64,000 bases of DNA from Fulvivirga ulvae (GCF_021389975.1 NZ_CP089981.1:5481501-5545500); one strand, 5' to 3'. Shown: positions 44,559 through 54,867, numbered from the stretch's first letter. Translations and numbers: made by a program. The notes: a model not told the origin generated them from the sequence alone.

Positions 44559-45305
44559 ATGATTAACTGCATAATAGTTGATGATGAGTTTAAAAGCCGC
44601 GAAAGCCTGCAGGTATTGCTGACAGATTTCTGCGAAAATGTAACCGTTAAAGCGCTGTGCGAGAGTGTTGATGAAGGCGTAAAAGCCATTCGGGAACATA
44701 AACCTGACATGATTTTCCTTGATATACAAATGCAACGAGAAACAGGCTTTGACTTATTGAACAAAATAGATAACATCGACTTTGAAGTTGTTTTCACTAC
44801 GGCGCATTCCGAATATGCTATTAAAGCATTTAAATTTTGTGCGTTAGACTATCTGCTCAAACCTATAGATCTGGAGGAGCTACGCCAAGCTGTTGCCAAA
44901 GTAAAGAACCGGCTACATCAGGATATTTCCCTGCGGCTGGAGCAGCTTATGAAGACCCTCTCCCCTCCCAAAAACCAGATCAGCAAACTTGCCCTGCCTA
45001 CTTCCAATGGGTTGACTTTTGTGCAAATAGAGGATATACTCTACTGCGAGGCAGTCAGTAACTACACCAAATTTTTTATGGAAGATAGTAATGTATATAT
45101 GGTGAGCAGGACGCTGAAGGAATATGACGCCATGCTGTCCGGATATAACTTCTGCCGGATCCATAACTCTTACCTGATCAATCTCAATGCCATAAAGGAA
45201 TACGTGCGTGGTGAGGGAGGGTATGTTGTTTTAAACAATAATATTACACTTGATGTATCGAAACGCAAAAAAGTTGAATTTCTCAAAAAGCTTGGTTACA
45301 CATAA
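44559..45305 (+). CDS. LytTR-family response regulator
   Basis: A 248-residue transcription regulator. The receiver domain (1-120) has the acidic pocket VDDE, phospho-acceptor D55 (MIFLDIQM) and the conserved Lys in YLLKPI. The DNA-binding LytTR domain occupies about 145-245 (VQIEDILYCEAVSNYTKFF, FCRIHNSYLINLNAIKEY). Its kinase is probably of the LytS type; the one in the window is the large PAS kinase at 54868-58083, 9.5 kb away, but pairing is inferred only. Confidence 0.92.
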   Translation: MINCIIVDDEFKSRESLQVLLTDFCENVTVKALCESVDEGVKAIREHKPDMIFLDIQMQRETGFDLLNKIDNIDFEVVFTTAHSEYAIKAFKFCALDYLLKPIDLEELRQAVAKVKNRLHQDISLRLEQLMKTLSPPKNQISKLALPTSNGLTFVQIEDILYCEAVSNYTKFFMEDSNVYMVSRTLKEYDAMLSGYNFCRIHNSYLINLNAIKEYVRGEGGYVVLNNNITLDVSKRKKVEFLKKLGYT

Positions 45306-45469
45306 TTTAAAATTGTAAAAGCAAATACTTGTTCGACCCTTCTGCTCAGAATACTGCATATCCTCCCACCTGCTAAGTTTTACCTCCCACTTAATAAGTC
45401 TCACTATTAAAACTTTCCGAAGCTAAAGATATTTGGTCAAGATTCAGTTTAACAAAATCCTTAGCTATT

Positions 45470-46630
45470 ATGCGGAAATACACTATGGTTGGTGCTTTGG
45501 TTTGCATACTGTCCTATACAAACGTACACTCACAAAACACCACCGACAGTAAATTTGGAAAAGGGATATCGGTAGTGGCCAGCGACTCTTCTTTTTCCCT
45601 ACGTTTTAAAACACGATTTCAAACCCTATATACTGGCACATACGATGAGGGCACAGACTCCTATAAGGATAACGTGATGATAAGAAGGGCCCGATTAAAG
45701 TTTGATGGCTTTGCATACACCCCACGTTTGAAATACAAAGTGGAGCTTGGCCTTAGTAATAGAGATACAGGGGGCAGTATTCCCCAAGCCAACAATACGG
45801 CCAATATTATACTTGACGCCGTTTTAAAGTACAACTTTCACGGACGTTGGAGCGTATGGTTCGGACAAACCAAACTGCCTGGAAATATTGAAAGGGTTAT
45901 TTCATCTGCTTCCCTGCAATTGGTAGATCGCAGCAACCTGAATTCCAGATTCAATATAGACCGTGACGCCGGCATACAACTTCGTTACGAATCACCGCGC
46001 TTTCGTTCTAGTACTGCTATCTCCAAAGGTGAGGGCCGGAATATTACAGCTGCCAACATGGGAGGATATGACTATACTCAACGCTTTGAGTGGTTTCCAT
46101 TTGGGCAATTTACAGGAAAAGGTGACTATTTCGGAGCTGACCTAAAGCGTGAATCTGCCCCCAGGCTAATGCTGGGAGTCACGTACGATTATAATGACAG
46201 AGCCGCCAGGGAAAGAGGCCAGCTGGGAAGTTTCCTAAGTGAGGAAAGGACACTCGAAACCTGGTTTTTAGATGCCCACTTCAAGTACCGGGGCTTTTCA
46301 ACCATGGTGGAGTATGCCAATAAAAAGGCGCATAATGGCCCTGCTATCGTAGATGAGACCGGCGCTACGATAGGCTCATTCTATACCGGCTCAGGCATCA
46401 ATATACAATCAGGATACCTATTCAAAAATAATATTGAGCTTGCCGCACGATACACCGGTGTAGAGCCTGATAAAGAAACCGGTAAAGATAAGAATGACCA
46501 ATATACGGTAGGCCTTTCAAAATATATTGTAGGGCATGCATTGAAAATACAAAGCGACATTACCCTTATTGACGAGGAGGGTGCTGATAGCCAGTATATG
46601 TATCGCTTTCAGGTAGAATTTTCTCTATAA
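45470..46630 (+). CDS. Phosphate-selective-porin-like outer membrane protein
   Basis: A 386-residue outer-membrane beta-barrel with a signal peptide (MRKYTMVGALVCILSYTNVHS). It resembles the OprP/OprO porin family (KFGKGISVVASDSSFSLRFK, RRARLKFDGFAYTPRLKYKVEL, WSVWFGQTKLPGN) and ends with a typical barrel strand (MYRFQVEFSL, terminal Leu preceded by Phe two back). It likely carries anions or phosphate-like solutes. The chemoreceptor gene follows after 20 bases in the same direction, so they may be co-transcribed. Confidence 0.82.
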   Translation: MRKYTMVGALVCILSYTNVHSQNTTDSKFGKGISVVASDSSFSLRFKTRFQTLYTGTYDEGTDSYKDNVMIRRARLKFDGFAYTPRLKYKVELGLSNRDTGGSIPQANNTANIILDAVLKYNFHGRWSVWFGQTKLPGNIERVISSASLQLVDRSNLNSRFNIDRDAGIQLRYESPRFRSSTAISKGEGRNITAANMGGYDYTQRFEWFPFGQFTGKGDYFGADLKRESAPRLMLGVTYDYNDRAARERGQLGSFLSEERTLETWFLDAHFKYRGFSTMVEYANKKAHNGPAIVDETGATIGSFYTGSGINIQSGYLFKNNIELAARYTGVEPDKETGKDKNDQYTVGLSKYIVGHALKIQSDITLIDEEGADSQYMYRFQVEFSL

Positions 46631-46650
46631 AATAAATAACCCATATAATA

Positions 46651-48843
46651 ATGAAATTTAATCTGTTTAGTCAAAAGAAAATTAAGGGAAAGCTGCTGGG
46701 CTCCTTTGCGATTGTACTGGTGCTTTCCAGCATACTCGCCGGCTGGGGATACTACTCTATCAACAGGGTACTGGAGATCCGCCGGTTAAAGGAAAACATA
46801 ATGACCATTAATGAAATCGTTCTGAAAATGCGTAAGGCTGAGAAGGATTTTATGATGAGGGAAACCATAGATTCAGAGTTTATGGCAAGTGGTAAAAGCC
46901 GGTATGCTGAAGATATTGATACCTATACACTCCATCAGGACTCTATTATCAACGAGTTGCTGGCTAATGACTGGTCAGGATCTTTAGAAATAAAAAACGA
47001 ACTATCTGATCTTCAGTCGTATCTCAACGGCTATCACGACACTTTCAGAAAAATTGTGGAGTCGTATCACAAACGAGGTTTTCAGGACTACGGCAACGAA
47101 GGCGAGCTGAGGGCTGCTATACACACTATTGAAAACTCTGACAAAAAGATCAATGAAGTAAGGATGCTTACACTCAGAAGACATGAGAAGGACTATTTTC
47201 TTCGCAAGGACCCTAAGTATATTGATCGGTTTAATGATGAACTCTCTCTGTTTAAGACGGAGCTTAACAATAACCTTTCAGACAGAGAACTGAAAGCGCA
47301 GCTTGACATCTACGGATCAAAATTTAATGATGTTGTAGCCATAGAAAAAGCCATCGGTCTTGATGAAAATAGTGGGCTGAAAGGTGAAATGAGAAGCTTT
47401 ATTCACAACATAGAGCCTATGGTTGACCAGTTAAACACACTGGTTGATACCCGCACTGAGGAGATTACATACAATACTACACTTACATTTATCGGGGTTT
47501 TCATACTTCAGATTGCGATAGGTATTTTTCTTGCCATTGTATTCTCAAACAGGCTTACCACAAACATCCTGTCTATCAGAGGCGCTGCGCTTAAGCTTGC
47601 TGACGGCATTATACCCGAGCATCTTAAGATTAACTCTAAAGATGAACTGGGTGACACTCAGCAATCGGTAAATCAGCTGATCAACAGCCTGAATGACAGT
47701 GTAACTGTAGCTAACCTTGTATCAAAGGGCAACCTTCACAGTGCGCAGGAAGAAGCTAAAGAAAGACTTAAGGATGGAGATCTTGACCGGGCACTTAAGA
47801 ACATGATTAAAAAGCTTACTGAAATTGTAAAGCATATCAATAAAGGGTCTGATGACATTGCCGTAGGATCAGGTGAAATAAGTAAGAGTTCACAGATGGT
47901 GGCCCAGGGATCTACCGAACAGGCCAGTGCACTGGAGGAGATATCATCGTCAGTGGAACAGATGGTGAGCAACATTAACCAAAATGCAGATAACGCCTCA
48001 CAGGCCGAAAAAATGACCCGCGAGGCTGCTGACAAAATGAACACGGTAAAAGAAGTGACACAGTCTACCTTTAATTCAATCAGGGAGATTACTGAAAAAA
48101 TAGATGTAATAAGCGAAATAGCTGACAAAACGAACCTACTGGCCATCAACGCTGCAGTAGAAGCAGCCAGAGCCGGAGAACATGGTAAAGGCTTTGCAGT
48201 AGTGGCCAATGAAGTCAGAAAGCTCGCAGAAAAGAGTCAGCAGTCAGCAGAAGGCATCATTGTACTCTCCAAAAGTTGTATCAAAGAGGCTCAGAACTCC
48301 AGCCACCTGCTCGATGAACTGGCACCTGACGTAATGAAGTCTTTCAACCTCGTACGTGAGATATCTTCTTCGAGCGCTGAGCAAAGATCTGGGGCTGAGC
48401 AAATCAACGTGGCACTATCTCAGCTAAACCAGGTTACCCAGCAAAATGCATCCTCTTCGGAAGAACTGGCTTCTGCTGCAAATAATTTCAACACGCAGGC
48501 CAGACAGCTTAAAGAGGTGGTAGCGTTTTTCAAACTGATAAAAACAGAAGAAGAATATTCACAAAGGCAGCAGGTGATCGACAGGATTGAGCAATTGAAG
48601 GCGCTGCTTGCGGATGGAAGCGGAAAACAGGAAAAAACAAACTACACCTACAACATCGCGGAAGCTACAGAAGTAAAAAATGGAGAGCATGCTCCGGCAA
48701 AAACTTACGCTAAAAACACGGAGACCTTCACGGGCCCGGCCATCCAGCTGGATGACTTTGATGCTGACTTCGACACCGACGATGAGATTGACCTTACCCA
48801 GGAAGAAGAAGGTAAGAAGAAAGACGACAGCAATAAATCCTAA
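46651..48843 (+). CDS. Methyl-accepting chemotaxis protein
   Basis: A 730-residue chemoreceptor. Transmembrane helices lie near residues 12-34 and 278-300, with a helical-bimodular-type sensor between them (EIVLKMRKAEKDFMMRE, LTLRRHEKDYFLRKDPKYID). A HAMP domain follows (about 300-350). The conserved signalling hairpin tip (IADKTNLLAINAAVEAARAG, GFAVVANEVRKLAEKSQQS) lies near 490-530. The last 80 residues are acidic and disordered (DADFDTDDEIDL). It forms the top of an operon with cheW, cheY, cheA, a REC-kinase hybrid, cheR and cheB. Confidence 0.93.
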   Translation: MKFNLFSQKKIKGKLLGSFAIVLVLSSILAGWGYYSINRVLEIRRLKENIMTINEIVLKMRKAEKDFMMRETIDSEFMASGKSRYAEDIDTYTLHQDSIINELLANDWSGSLEIKNELSDLQSYLNGYHDTFRKIVESYHKRGFQDYGNEGELRAAIHTIENSDKKINEVRMLTLRRHEKDYFLRKDPKYIDRFNDELSLFKTELNNNLSDRELKAQLDIYGSKFNDVVAIEKAIGLDENSGLKGEMRSFIHNIEPMVDQLNTLVDTRTEEITYNTTLTFIGVFILQIAIGIFLAIVFSNRLTTNILSIRGAALKLADGIIPEHLKINSKDELGDTQQSVNQLINSLNDSVTVANLVSKGNLHSAQEEAKERLKDGDLDRALKNMIKKLTEIVKHINKGSDDIAVGSGEISKSSQMVAQGSTEQASALEEISSSVEQMVSNINQNADNASQAEKMTREAADKMNTVKEVTQSTFNSIREITEKIDVISEIADKTNLLAINAAVEAARAGEHGKGFAVVANEVRKLAEKSQQSAEGIIVLSKSCIKEAQNSSHLLDELAPDVMKSFNLVREISSSSAEQRSGAEQINVALSQLNQVTQQNASSSEELASAANNFNTQARQLKEVVAFFKLIKTEEEYSQRQQVIDRIEQLKALLADGSGKQEKTNYTYNIAEATEVKNGEHAPAKTYAKNTETFTGPAIQLDDFDADFDTDDEIDLTQEEEGKKKDDSNKS

Positions 48844-48855
48844 AGCGCTAAACAG

Positions 48856-49317
48856 ATGACTCAAAACAATCTACACGTACTGTTATTTACGCTGCAAAAG
48901 GAACTGTTTGGCATCTCAGTGATGAACGTTATCCGGGTGACCAATATTGAGAAGCTCATCCGAATCCCAAAAGCCCCGGCTTTTATTGCGGGCGCTATAA
49001 ACTTTGAGGGAAATGTTATCCCGGTGGTAGACCTTGCCAGCAAAATAGAGCTTGGCACCTCTACTGCGTCACCAGGAACCAAGGTAATCATACTTGAGGT
49101 GGAGCATGACGATGACAGTCTTGAAGTGGGGATCATTATAGATGAAGTATTGGATGTGGCCCAGGTAGAAGCCGCTGCGCTGCTGCCTCCCCCACTGGAT
49201 AACATGGGTTTCAACACCAGCGCCTTAACTGGAATGCACAAAATTGAGGATGACTTTTATATGATCCTGAGTGCAGTAAAAATTTTCGAAAAGGAACTGG
49301 CGTCGCTGGTTCAATAA
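48856..49317 (+). CDS. cheW: Chemotaxis coupling protein CheW
   Basis: A 153-residue CheW-domain protein linking the receptor to CheA. The family pattern is clear: VLLFTLQKELFGISVMNVIR, then IPKAPAFIAGAINFEGNVIPVVDLA with the conserved GxxNxxGxxxPVxDL, and VGIIIDEVLDVAQVE. Starts 12 bases after the receptor gene and 16 bases before cheY. Confidence 0.93.
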   Translation: MTQNNLHVLLFTLQKELFGISVMNVIRVTNIEKLIRIPKAPAFIAGAINFEGNVIPVVDLASKIELGTSTASPGTKVIILEVEHDDDSLEVGIIIDEVLDVAQVEAAALLPPPLDNMGFNTSALTGMHKIEDDFYMILSAVKIFEKELASLVQ

Positions 49318-49333
49318 TTAACCGATCACGACA

Positions 49334-49699
49334 ATGAATAAAAAAATAATAGTTGCTGAAGATTTTAATGTATCCCGCAAAATAATTGTAAGTGTTTTAA
49401 CAAAACTGGGACATACTGTGATGGAGGCATCAAACGGCCTCGAGGCGGTGTCATTATTTGATGGCAGGCCGGTTGACCTCCTTATCACAGACTTTAATAT
49501 GCCGGAAATGAACGGTGCTGAGCTTATTAAAACAGTTCGCGCTCATGATGAATATGCATACATTCCTATTTTGCTGTTGACCACCGAGGTCAATGAGCAA
49601 AAAATAAAGATGGCCCTTGATGAAAACATAACTGCCTGGATAAAGAAGCCTTTTCAGACCGATGAGTTTTTGAAAATAGTTAATAAAGCACTTCGCTAA
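49334..49699 (+). CDS. cheY: CheY-type response regulator
   Basis: A 121-residue single receiver domain with acidic pocket AED, phospho-acceptor D53 (LLITDFNMPEMNG), the conserved Thr (LLLTTEV) and Lys in WIKKPF. Being inside a che operon with no output domain, it most likely carries the CheA signal to the motility machinery. In gliding Bacteroidota that machinery is not a flagellar motor. Six-base gap to cheA. Confidence 0.92.
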   Translation: MNKKIIVAEDFNVSRKIIVSVLTKLGHTVMEASNGLEAVSLFDGRPVDLLITDFNMPEMNGAELIKTVRAHDEYAYIPILLLTTEVNEQKIKMALDENITAWIKKPFQTDEFLKIVNKALR

Positions 49700-49705
49700 T
49701 ATATC

Positions 49706-51742
49706 ATGGATTTTCAGCAGGAATATATCGAAGAAGTAAGACAGATCCTTAAAGATCTGGAAAAGTCCCTGATGCAACTGGATGAGCGGCCCGAGCATCC
49801 TGACGAGATCGCAAATGTATACAGGTACCTCCATACTTTGAAAGGTAGCGCCGGAATGTTTGGCTTTCACCAGATTGAAAAGCTGACCCATGAGCTCGAA
49901 TACCTTTACTCTGATATCAGAGACGGTATCAGGGTTCATGACGAGCAAACCATGGACCTTACATTGCATTCGGTGGATGTGCTCTCAGACCTGATTGAGG
50001 GTCAGCCCGCTGATGATGAAGTGGAAAAGATCGTTAAGACGGTGCAGGTCATGAGAGAAATACCTTCGTCACCCGCCAGTGACAATGCCGCCGCGGCATC
50101 AGGTAATCAGCTGCCGGCAGCTGTGATCATATTCTTCACACCCGACAGCAATATCTTTAAACGAGGAATAAACCTGAACGCCATACTTGATGACATCAGA
50201 GAGCTCGGCAAATCGGAAATCATTGTACACAATGAGTCTGTATCACTGGAAAAGCAACTGGAATCAAAAGAGCTTTCTTCATGGTTTGAAGTTTTACTTG
50301 TTCCCGAACAGGAAATGGAAGAAATCAGGGATGTTTTTATGTTTCTGGGCGAAAACGAGTATGAAATACTGGAACTAACCTCTCCCGAACAATTTGGGTC
50401 CGATCAATATACCAAAAGGATCTCCCTGAGTGATGAAGAGATCAACCGCAGATTAGACCTGCTGAAGTCATGGTCTCCCCAACTCTTTGAGATAGATGTT
50501 GCCGGAATATCCCACGAGCATGCGGCCGAGGAAATCCACCTCTCGCAAATTGCGGACGAAGCTCGTGAAAGTGAGGAGACTTTCTCTTTTGAAACCAAAA
50601 AATCAAAAAAGAACAAAGGGCATATAAGTGTCTCCACGCCCAAGCTTGACCAGCTGATCAATATAGTAAGTGAGCTCGTCACTTTCAGGTCGGAGCTGCA
50701 ACACCTGATGAGTGATAATCGCAACACCAGAGTGGTTGAAGCCATGGAAAAGCTTGATTTTCTTACACTAAGACTTCGGGATTCAGCTTTTAATATCAGG
50801 CTTGTGCCTTTAAGTATACTACAGGTAAAGCTTCAGCGCCTGATCCGCAGTGTATCCAAAGAGTTGCATAAAGATGTTGAGTTCATTACAGAAGGTCTGG
50901 ATACTGAGCTGGACAGAAGTATTATCAATGCTCTGGAGGCCCCATTGATGCATATCATCCGCAATGCGCTGGATCACGGTATTGAGCAACCGGCAGAAAG
51001 AGTGGCAAGAAACAAACCGGAAAAAGGTTTACTCAAACTGTATTCTTACAATAGTGGTGATCACGTATTTATCCAGGTGCAGGACGATGGAAACGGAATA
51101 GATTTTGACAAAATCAGGGAAAAAGCAGTTGCCAAAGGCCTGTTGAATGCCCAGCAAACCTACACGGAAAAAGAATTGATCAACGTCATGATGTCGCCGG
51201 GTTTTTCTACAGCCAGTGAAGTAACCACGGTCAGCGGACGAGGTGTGGGTATGGATATAGTTAAAAAAGAAGTAAATGCCCTGCGGGGCGATGTAGAGAT
51301 CAGTTCTGAAAAAGGATTGGGTACAATCATTACACTGCGACTACCTCTGACGCTCACCATTCTCGACACACTCGTGGTTAACGTAGACCATCAGAAATAT
51401 CTCATACCTGTCAGCGAAGTGGAATACTGCTATGAAGAGCTTCATACTAACCTTTTTGATAAGAAAAGCCGCCACATACGCTATGAGAAGCAGCTGATCC
51501 CATTCTTTTCTCTTCGTGAATATTTTGACAGAACAGAATATCCGGAAAAAGAAACGGTAATAGTAGTGAATAAAAATGATACAAGGGTGGCTGTAGTGGT
51601 GGATGGAATAGCGGGGCAATACCAAACTGTATATAAACCGTTAAACGAACTCCTGCAGCCTGTAGACTGCTTTTCGGGGGCATCAATTCTCGGTGATGGT
51701 AGTACAGCATTGATATTAAATGCTCTGAAACTTAAAAATTAA
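49706..51742 (+). CDS. cheA: Chemotaxis histidine kinase CheA
   Basis: A 678-residue CheA. The P1 Hpt domain carries the phospho-His H43 (YLHTLKGSAGMFGF). A P2-like region is at about 140-240 (VIIFFTPDSNIFKRGINLNA). P3 dimerisation follows at about 305-370 (STPKLDQLINIVSELVTFRS). The P4 ATPase is at about 370-545 (MHIIRNALDHGIEQPAER, QVQDDGNGID, TVSGRGVGMDIVKKEV), and the P5 CheW-like domain forms the rest (VVNVDHQKYLIPVSEVEYCY). All key residues for kinase activity are present. Confidence 0.94.
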   Translation: MDFQQEYIEEVRQILKDLEKSLMQLDERPEHPDEIANVYRYLHTLKGSAGMFGFHQIEKLTHELEYLYSDIRDGIRVHDEQTMDLTLHSVDVLSDLIEGQPADDEVEKIVKTVQVMREIPSSPASDNAAAASGNQLPAAVIIFFTPDSNIFKRGINLNAILDDIRELGKSEIIVHNESVSLEKQLESKELSSWFEVLLVPEQEMEEIRDVFMFLGENEYEILELTSPEQFGSDQYTKRISLSDEEINRRLDLLKSWSPQLFEIDVAGISHEHAAEEIHLSQIADEARESEETFSFETKKSKKNKGHISVSTPKLDQLINIVSELVTFRSELQHLMSDNRNTRVVEAMEKLDFLTLRLRDSAFNIRLVPLSILQVKLQRLIRSVSKELHKDVEFITEGLDTELDRSIINALEAPLMHIIRNALDHGIEQPAERVARNKPEKGLLKLYSYNSGDHVFIQVQDDGNGIDFDKIREKAVAKGLLNAQQTYTEKELINVMMSPGFSTASEVTTVSGRGVGMDIVKKEVNALRGDVEISSEKGLGTIITLRLPLTLTILDTLVVNVDHQKYLIPVSEVEYCYEELHTNLFDKKSRHIRYEKQLIPFFSLREYFDRTEYPEKETVIVVNKNDTRVAVVVDGIAGQYQTVYKPLNELLQPVDCFSGASILGDGSTALILNALKLKN

Positions 51743-51746
51743 CACT

Positions 51747-52895
51747 ATGGCTCACGCTTATACTATTTTGGTAATCGATGATATGAAGAGTATTTTCAAT
51801 GCTATCTCTTCCATCTTAGTTAAGCACGACTGTAAGGTAGAATATGCTGAAAACGGGCGACGGGGTCTGGAATTGGCTCGCAAAGAAGCTTATGACCTGA
51901 TTATTCTGGATATTCATCTCCCCGACAGTAGCGGGTTAGATATTTGCAGTATTATCAAAAACATACCAGCTTATCATTATCGTCCGGTTTTGCTACTTAC
52001 ATCGGATAATAACAATCTTGAAAAAGGCCTCATGGCAGGTGCATCGGATTATATTATCAAACCTTTCAATACCGTGGAAATGCTTGCCCGCGTTTTTACA
52101 CAAATCAATATCAGCAAAGCTCATATTTCTACACGCGAACAGGAGCAAAAACTCAGGGAAGATCTGAATAAGGAACGTACAAAACTTATTGAGGCTCAGA
52201 AAGACCTGCAAAGCTACTTTTACCAGACATCACACCGCCTGGGCGCTCCATTGAGTACGCTCAAAGGCCTTTTAAACCTCCATAAAATAGAACACCCGGA
52301 AGTAGCCCGGAATATATACCTGAAACTCATTGAAGATTCTATCGGAAAAATGTGCAGGATCAATGAACAGGTAGCCCGGATAGGCAACCTGAGATCCTTG
52401 TCATTAAATCCACGGACTTTCTCTCTGCACTTCGCCCTGGAAAACCTGATCAGACGACATCCTTACGGAAATCATAACATTGAGTTGAATATTGACAGAA
52501 GTACTATACTCCTGACAGACCTCAATTTCTTCCTCAAAGGCCTTGACCCGATTGTTAAAAATGCCTTACATTATTATCGTAATGGTGAAAACGGCCCCGG
52601 TAAAATCTGTATTACCACGATCCAGGAGAGTGGCAAAACACTATTAAAAATTAGTGATAACGGACCTGGCATCCCCGAAAAAGAGCTTTCAAGGGTTTTT
52701 GAAATGTTTCATATCAGTGATGAAAAGTCAACCGGTAATGGCCTCGGACTTTTTATAAGCAAAGTGGCCCTGGAGCGGCTAAATATGCCTATCGATATCG
52801 ATAGCAAAGAAGGCTGTTATACCTCTGTAATTATAGACTTGTCAAGTAAGATTCTCAGTAAAGAAAAAACATATGAAACCACAGGAATCCGGTAA
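51747..52895 (+). CDS. Receiver-histidine kinase hybrid in che operon
   Basis: A 382-residue protein with an N-terminal receiver (D55 in LIILDIHLPDSSG, Lys in YIIKPF), a coiled-coil linker (residues 128-155), then a HisKA-like helix with H163 (FYQTSHRLGAPLSTLKGLL). A HATPase domain completes it (LDPIVKNALHYYRNGENG, ISDNGPGIPEKEL, STGNGLGLFISKVAL). It lies four bases after cheA, and its end overlaps the cheR frame. This receiver-first kinase is not part of the classical Che set and may couple CheA output to another pathway or act as a phosphate sink. Confidence 0.85.
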   Translation: MAHAYTILVIDDMKSIFNAISSILVKHDCKVEYAENGRRGLELARKEAYDLIILDIHLPDSSGLDICSIIKNIPAYHYRPVLLLTSDNNNLEKGLMAGASDYIIKPFNTVEMLARVFTQINISKAHISTREQEQKLREDLNKERTKLIEAQKDLQSYFYQTSHRLGAPLSTLKGLLNLHKIEHPEVARNIYLKLIEDSIGKMCRINEQVARIGNLRSLSLNPRTFSLHFALENLIRRHPYGNHNIELNIDRSTILLTDLNFFLKGLDPIVKNALHYYRNGENGPGKICITTIQESGKTLLKISDNGPGIPEKELSRVFEMFHISDEKSTGNGLGLFISKVALERLNMPIDIDSKEGCYTSVIIDLSSKILSKEKTYETTGIR

Positions 52896-53736
52896 GCCAG
52901 AAATGATAACATCACGGGAAATAAGTGATGAGCATTTCGATCGTATCACGAGCTACCTTAAAAAGAAATACGGTCTTCGGATTCCGGCAGAAAAAAAGAT
53001 CATGCTCGAATCGAGATTCCTGAAAAGACTTCATGCCCTGAACATGACGTCCTTTTCAAACTATATAGAATATGTTTTCAATGAAGGGAAAACTGATGAA
53101 TACCTAAATTTCATTGATCTGGTCACTACACATAAAACCAGCTTTTTCAGAGAAGATTATCAGTTTAATTTTATCAACAAAATATTGCCGCTGTATTGCC
53201 CTAAGACCTCAGGTAACCAGCGGCTGAATGTATGGAGTGCAGGGTGTTCGACCGGTGAGGAGGTTTATACACTGGGCATGGTACTTCATGAGTTTAAAAA
53301 GCAGCAACCCAATTTCGATTACAGAATTACCGGAACAGATATTTCAAGGCCTTCCCTATTACAGGCTGCTACAGGAACCTACCGGCGGGAAGAACTTCAC
53401 GGGCTTTCTAAAAACCTACTCAACAGCTATTTCAGTTTGCAGAATAACGACACGATAGCCACTTTTTCCAACAACGATGTCAAAGCCCGTGTTAGATTAG
53501 GTATGTTGAACCTGAATAATCCAGTTTACAAACTTGAAGATACCTTCGACTTTATTTTTTGTAGAAATGTAATCATATATTTTGACTTTGAAACTCAGCG
53601 CAAGGTACTTGAAAAACTTGTTGCGAAACTCAGGCCGGGCGGATACCTGTTTCTGGGCCACTCCGAAACAGCAATTGGCACTTCCCTGCCCATTCGCAGT
53701 ATTCAACCTACTATTTATCAAAAGCTAAACCTATGA
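52873..53736 (+). CDS. cheR: Chemotaxis protein methyltransferase CheR
   Basis: A 287-residue SAM-dependent methyltransferase that methylates receptor glutamates. The N-terminal CheR helical domain (ITSYLKKKYGLRIPAEKKIM) is followed by the catalytic domain. WSAGCSTGEEVYTLGMVLHE is the SAM-binding motif, with FDFIFCRNVIIYFDFETQRK and GYLFLGHSE further on. The frame begins at 52873 overlapping the previous gene by 23 bases; Met11 (52903, MITSREISDEHF) would avoid the overlap. Its stop overlaps the cheB start by four bases (ATGA), so the two are translationally coupled. Confidence 0.93.
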   Translation: MKPQESGKPEMITSREISDEHFDRITSYLKKKYGLRIPAEKKIMLESRFLKRLHALNMTSFSNYIEYVFNEGKTDEYLNFIDLVTTHKTSFFREDYQFNFINKILPLYCPKTSGNQRLNVWSAGCSTGEEVYTLGMVLHEFKKQQPNFDYRITGTDISRPSLLQAATGTYRREELHGLSKNLLNSYFSLQNNDTIATFSNNDVKARVRLGMLNLNNPVYKLEDTFDFIFCRNVIIYFDFETQRKVLEKLVAKLRPGGYLFLGHSETAIGTSLPIRSIQPTIYQKLNL

Positions 53737-54809
53737 CCCGCATAAAAGTATTAATTGTGGATGACTCCGCCCTGGTGAGGCAAACCTTCAAAGCTATACT
53801 CGAAACTGATCCTTCCATCAAAGTTATCGGTACTGCCGGCGACCCCTATATCGCGGTTCAAAAAATCCATAAGGAAAAGCCCGATGTGATCACACTGGAT
53901 ATAGAAATGCCCAAAATGGATGGTCTGACCTTCCTGTCTAAGCTTATGCGTCAGGCTCCAATGCCGGTGGTGGTTATTTCAAACCAAACTTCCGATGGTG
54001 CCCGTATAGCTCTGAAAGCCCTGGAAATAGGTGCTGTTGACGTAATGACCAAACCCGACCTTAGCACCGAAGGACATCGTGCCGAATCGGGCATCAACCT
54101 GGTTGACAAAGTAAGGTCAGCCTTTTATGCAGGGCAAAAATCACCCCGACCAAATGCATCAAGGCCAGAACGTTCCTCAACTACCGTAAGCACTCTTGCT
54201 GGCAGGATGCAAAAAGTGAGATTCCCACAATCTTCGATCATTGCTGTAGGTGCCTCAACAGGCGGTACGGAGGCTATAAAATCATTTCTTGAAGTGCTTC
54301 CTGCCGAGATGCCCCCGATCCTGATTGTGCAGCATATGCCGGAAAAATTCACCACAAGTTTTGCTAAAAGGCTTAATGAAACCTGTGCTTTGCATGTAAA
54401 GGAAGCTGAAAATAATGAGCCAGTGCTCAATAATACCGTTTATATTGCACCGGGCGACCACCACATGTCAATATTACAGGTCGGTTCCAGGCGGATTATC
54501 AAGATTACAAGCGGTGAGCTTGTAAACCGGCACCGTCCCTCCGTTAACGTATTGTTTAATTCAGTTGCGCAAATTGTACGGCACAACAGTATTGGCATCA
54601 TACTGACAGGTATGGGAGATGACGGCGCCACCGGAATGAAGGCCATGCATCAGAATGGTGCTTATACGATTGCTCAGGACGAAGAAACATCCGTAGTATA
54701 CGGCATGCCTTATAAAGCTGTGTTGGCCGGAGGTGTAAAAGATGTGCTGCCGCTGAACGATATCCCTTATGCAGTTTGTAAATATCTTGAGATGGATGGC
54801 AGAGATTAA
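53733..54809 (+). CDS. cheB: Chemotaxis methylesterase/deamidase CheB
   Basis: A 358-residue CheB. The receiver domain has D56 (VITLDIEMPKMDGLTFL). The methylesterase domain carries the Ser in VGASTGGTEAIKSFL, the His in IVQHMPEKFT and the Asp in LTGMGDDGATGMKAM. It removes methyl groups added by CheR and completes adaptation. Last gene of the che operon proper. Confidence 0.94.
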   Translation: MTRIKVLIVDDSALVRQTFKAILETDPSIKVIGTAGDPYIAVQKIHKEKPDVITLDIEMPKMDGLTFLSKLMRQAPMPVVVISNQTSDGARIALKALEIGAVDVMTKPDLSTEGHRAESGINLVDKVRSAFYAGQKSPRPNASRPERSSTTVSTLAGRMQKVRFPQSSIIAVGASTGGTEAIKSFLEVLPAEMPPILIVQHMPEKFTTSFAKRLNETCALHVKEAENNEPVLNNTVYIAPGDHHMSILQVGSRRIIKITSGELVNRHRPSVNVLFNSVAQIVRHNSIGIILTGMGDDGATGMKAMHQNGAYTIAQDEETSVVYGMPYKAVLAGGVKDVLPLNDIPYAVCKYLEMDGRD

Positions 54810-54867
54810 TTACTAATTTTAGCAATTGCAACATCAGATAAGTATTTTCATTTAAAAGATTAACATA

